This document shows positions 6,807 through 8,931 of a DNA stretch of 8,931 nucleotides, in pieces. Each line of letters begins with the position of its first letter. The stretch's first letter is position 1. The notes under the pieces were generated by a model. It had not been told where the DNA came from, made no database searches, and worked only from the letters and a program-made list of their open reading frames with translations. The position numbers were made by a program, and so were the translations under genes. The stretch is from Nitrosomonadales bacterium (GTDB lineage: Bacteria; Pseudomonadota; Gammaproteobacteria; Burkholderiales; Gallionellaceae), in NCBI GenBank assembly GCA_003235435.1, contig QJWF01000191.1:1-8931 (forward strand). Reading direction: 5' to 3'.

Positions 6807-8537
6807 TTAGCTTCTCTGCAGTAAAAGTCGGTACTGTTCGCGTTCCGAATCGGTCATACTGGACAAACCACCCTTAGCCAGCTTTGCCTGAAGCGTCTGG
6901 AATTGCTGGCGGCGGCGGCCCTCGTCAAACTTGCTCATCAGGCCGGAAAATTCTGCCGCGACATCAAAATCATCGCCCCAACTAAGCATATCTGCTTCTG
7001 CAGCAGCCAGTGTTTTCCCGTATATAGTGCCCTGAAATAACTGCATCAGCGCCGGACTGTTCAAGGCAAAATCCGACTCGCGCAATACCTGTAGCACAGC
7101 GTTAACCGCCTCTGCTTCCGAACCAGTTTCGCCCTGCCATTCGGCGGAAATCTGCTCACCCAACTCCGGTTGGGCCAAAAGGCATTGGAGCAGCAATCTA
7201 TGTGATGAGGGTGTTGAACGACCGGCTTTCTGAAAGTTCTGGCGTGACGAACGCGCTACAGATTTGATTTCATACAGTGCTTCAAGTTCCGCCTGGCTGA
7301 CCCCGGAAAGCGCAGCAACTTCCTTGCGCAACAACAAAGCTGTTGCAGGAGCATTGATCGCAGTAACCAGCTGTTTGGCACGCTGCAGCAGTTGATTGCG
7401 TCCTTCCTGGCTGCTCAAATCCAGGTCCGCACTGACTTCGCGCAACAGGTATGAGGACAATGGCAAGGCATCCTTCACGAACTGTTCGAATGCGGTCTTG
7501 CCATGCTCGCGGATAAAGCTGTCAGGATCATGTTCAGCCGGCAGAAACATGAAACTGATCCGCTTGCCGTCCTGAAGATGTGGCAGGGCATTTTCCAGTG
7601 CTCGCCACGCTGCTCGCTTTCCTGCCTTGTCACCGTCAAAACAAAACACGATATGCTCGGTTAGCCGCAGCAGCTTTTGCACATGGTAAGCAGTAGTCGC
7701 AGTTCCCAATGTCGCCACCGCATATTCAACACCGTGTTGCGCCAGCGCAACCACATCCATGTAGCCTTCCACTACCAGCACCCTTTTTATTTCCCTGATG
7801 GCTTTTTGCGCATGGAAAAGACCATACAATTCCCGGCCTTTTTCGAACAGAGTCGTTTCAGGAGAATTCAGATACTTGGGTTCACCCTTGTCTATTACGC
7901 GCCCGCCGAAACCAATCACCTGGCCGCGCGTATTGAAAATGGGAAACATGATTCGATCGCGGAATCTGTCGTAGCGTTTTTCGTCTTCTCCTCTGATCAC
8001 CAGGCCGGTCTCGCTCAGCATGACGTCAAGGTAATTCGGAAATGCGGCCGCCAGATTCTGCCAGCCTTCCGGCGCGTAGCCGATGCCGAATCTTGCGGCG
8101 ATCTCGCCGCTCAAACCTCGCTTTTTGAGATAATCGATCGCTCGCCGGGATAATTTGAGTTGTTCACGGTAATAGCGCGAGGCAGTCTGCATCACCTCAT
8201 ACAAATCCGGCGCATTTTCCTGATGGGCCTTGCCTGCAGCTGGGCGTTCGTGCGGAACCTCCAGGCCTGTTCCACGAGCCAATTCCTCGATCGCATCCAC
8301 AAAGCCAAGCCCGGCATGTTCCATGACAAATCCTATCGCCGTACCGTGTGCTCCGCAACCAAAGCAATGGTAGAACTGCTTGGTCTGACTGACGGTAAAC
8401 GAGGGTGATCTTTCGCTGTGGAAAGGACAGCACGCGACGAAATTTGCTCCGGCCTTTTTAAGCGGCACATAGCGCTCGACGACGTCCACTATATCGAGAC
8501 GATTGAGCAGGTCCTGTATGAAACTTTTTGGAATCAA
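6807..8537 (-). CDS. dnaG: DNA primase DnaG
   Basis: A 576-residue primase (E. coli 581) that makes RNA primers for Okazaki fragments and origin starts while docked on DnaB helicase. The N-terminal CHC2 zinc domain shows C37-x2-H40...C58-x2-C61 (ACCPFH, HCFGCGAHG). The polymerase core has the basic motif DRFRDRIMFPI (190-200) and VIGFGGR (207-213). The TOPRIM metal-binding residues are E257 in VVEGYMD and D301/D303 in FDGDKAG. The DnaB-binding C-terminal domain occupies about 445-576 after a polar linker. The start is TTG at 8537-8535, supported by family alignment (MIPKSFIQDLLNR) and an AAGGCGG Shine-Dalgarno 7 nt upstream. An in-frame TGA precedes it, so no longer protein is possible. It lies between yqeY (83-nt gap) and rpoD, and the rare start may limit primase output, as suits a low-copy enzyme. 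Confidence 0.97.
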   Translation of the reverse strand: MIPKSFIQDLLNRLDIVDVVERYVPLKKAGANFVACCPFHSERSPSFTVSQTKQFYHCFGCGAHGTAIGFVMEHAGLGFVDAIEELARGTGLEVPHERPAAGKAHQENAPDLYEVMQTASRYYREQLKLSRRAIDYLKKRGLSGEIAARFGIGYAPEGWQNLAAAFPNYLDVMLSETGLVIRGEDEKRYDRFRDRIMFPIFNTRGQVIGFGGRVIDKGEPKYLNSPETTLFEKGRELYGLFHAQKAIREIKRVLVVEGYMDVVALAQHGVEYAVATLGTATTAYHVQKLLRLTEHIVFCFDGDKAGKRAAWRALENALPHLQDGKRISFMFLPAEHDPDSFIREHGKTAFEQFVKDALPLSSYLLREVSADLDLSSQEGRNQLLQRAKQLVTAINAPATALLLRKEVAALSGVSQAELEALYEIKSVARSSRQNFQKAGRSTPSSHRLLLQCLLAQPELGEQISAEWQGETGSEAEAVNAVLQVLRESDFALNSPALMQLFQGTIYGKTLAAAEADMLSWGDDFDVAAEFSGLMSKFDEGRRRQQFQTLQAKLAKGGLSSMTDSEREQYRLLLQRS

Positions 8538-8544
8538 GCCGGCA

Positions 8545-8551
8545 CCGCCTT
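8545..8551 (-). promoter_or_regulatory. Ribosome binding site setting the dnaG TTG start
   Basis: AAGGCGG on the minus strand, one mismatch from AAGGAGG, sits 7 nt before the TTG at 8537. It explains how a weak start codon is recognised, and together with the upstream in-frame TGA it fixes the start. Confidence 0.6.
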
Positions 8552-8560
8552 TTCATTGCG

Positions 8561-8577
8561 CCCATCAAATAGATGGG
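8561..8577 (-). repeat. Hairpin in the dnaG leader
   Basis: CCCATC (8561-8566) and GATGGG (8572-8577) form a perfect 6-bp stem with a 5-nt loop. It is centred about 32 nt before the dnaG start and leaves the ribosome binding site free. No U-run follows on either strand, so I would not call it a terminator. Confidence 0.35.
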
Positions 8578-8587
8578 GAATGGTTTA

Positions 8588-8631
8588 CGGGGATATCACC
8601 CGAGTATGGTTAAACTCCGGTTACTTGGAAA
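8588..8631 (-). promoter_or_regulatory. Candidate dnaG promoter at the yqeY stop
   Basis: On the minus strand TTTCCA (8631-8626) and CATACT (8608-8603) are spaced exactly 17 nt, each matching 4 of 6 consensus bases. The -35 lies in the last codons of yqeY and the -10 just after its stop. The -10 runs straight into a small inverted repeat, CGGG (8602-8599) and CCCG (8591-8588), around a 7-nt loop. Expected initiation near 8596 would remove its 5' arm. It is weak by consensus score but well placed for dnaG. Confidence 0.35.
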
Positions 8632-8931
8632 GTTGTGCTTTGATCAGCGCGGAGACCTTACCCATGTCGGCGCGACCGGTCAACCTGGGCTTCAACATCC
8701 CCATCACTTTACCCATGTCTTGAGGGCCAATAGCACCCGTGCCGGTTATAGCTTCTTCAACGGCTTTTTTTATTTCTTCTTCGTTGAGTTGCTGCGGCAT
8801 GTAAGCAGCAAGCACGCTCATCTCGAATATCTCGATATCCGCCAAATCGTGTCGTCCCGACGCTTCATATTGACTAATGGAATCGCGCCGCTGCTTGTTC
8901 ATCTTTTCTATGATGGCGACCACGTCAGTGT
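8621..8931 (-). CDS. yqeY: GatB/YqeY domain protein, 5' end beyond window
   Basis: The C-terminal ~103 residues of a YqeY-family protein, normally about 148 aa. The family shares an all-helical fold with the tail of GatB, the tRNA-binding part of the Asp/Glu-tRNA amidotransferase, but its own role is not established. Recognisable stretches include KQRRDSISQYEASGRHDLAD, AAYMPQQL and the glycine-rich GPQDMGKVMGMLKPRL...GRADMG near the end. A GTG at 8923 could be read as a start. However, the frame stays open to 8931, and the sequence before the KQRRDS helix aligns with the middle of the family, so this is a gene cut by the window edge. It precedes dnaG in the same direction, the usual betaproteobacterial order in which rpsU is expected further upstream. 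Confidence 0.9.
   Translation of the reverse strand, partial: TDVVAIIEKMNKQRRDSISQYEASGRHDLADIEIFEMSVLAAYMPQQLNEEEIKKAVEEAITGTGAIGPQDMGKVMGMLKPRLTGRADMGKVSALIKAQLSK

Noticed and set aside
8621..8923. A complete 100-aa protein starting at the GTG at 8923
   Set aside because: The frame remains open to the window edge, and the residues correspond to the middle of the YqeY family, so the gene is truncated by the window.
1..8931. Mobile elements, CRISPR, defence or biosynthetic islands
   Set aside because: No transposase, integrase, direct-repeat arrays, target duplications or unusual gene cargo are visible. The content is core housekeeping.

Overview
This window looks like a piece of core chromosome from a betaproteobacterium, probably in the Nitrosomonadales/Gallionellaceae neighbourhood. 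That placement is inferred from the protein sequences: a DnaG beginning MIPKSFIQDLLNR, a ~645-aa RpoD with an acidic/alanine-rich insert, and the gene order yqeY-dnaG-rpoD. Base composition is moderate, by eye close to 50% GC, and I see no insertion sequences, CRISPR arrays, integrases or prophage genes.

Layout. From the right end to about position 840 everything reads leftward on the minus strand. In order of transcription these are a 5'-truncated yqeY (8931-8621), dnaG primase (8537-6807), rpoD, the primary sigma factor (6707-4770), a CAU-anticodon tRNA that is probably tRNA-Ile2 (4761-4685), and hrpA, a DEAH-box RNA helicase (4589-840). This is the betaproteobacterial form of the macromolecular synthesis operon, with the tRNA only 8 nt after the rpoD stop and hrpA after a hairpin. 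The left end carries one plus-strand gene, a small stand-alone two-CBS-domain protein (74-628), convergent with hrpA across a 211-nt gap that holds a perfect 8-bp inverted repeat.

How the genes fit together. DnaG starts replication primers, RpoD directs housekeeping transcription, the tRNA decodes AUA (if Ile2) and HrpA acts on RNA and stalled ribosomes, so the block joins replication, transcription and translation functions. The dnaG start is a TTG codon with a good ribosome binding site. Candidate promoters lie in front of dnaG and rpoD, and each runs directly into an inverted repeat that a transcript starting there would largely lose.

Novelty. I did not find a new biological system. The points worth a second look are regulatory or architectural: the rpoD-tRNA junction, the promoter/hairpin overlaps, the TTG start of dnaG, the Glu/Ala tract in RpoD and a degenerate nucleotide site in the CBS protein.
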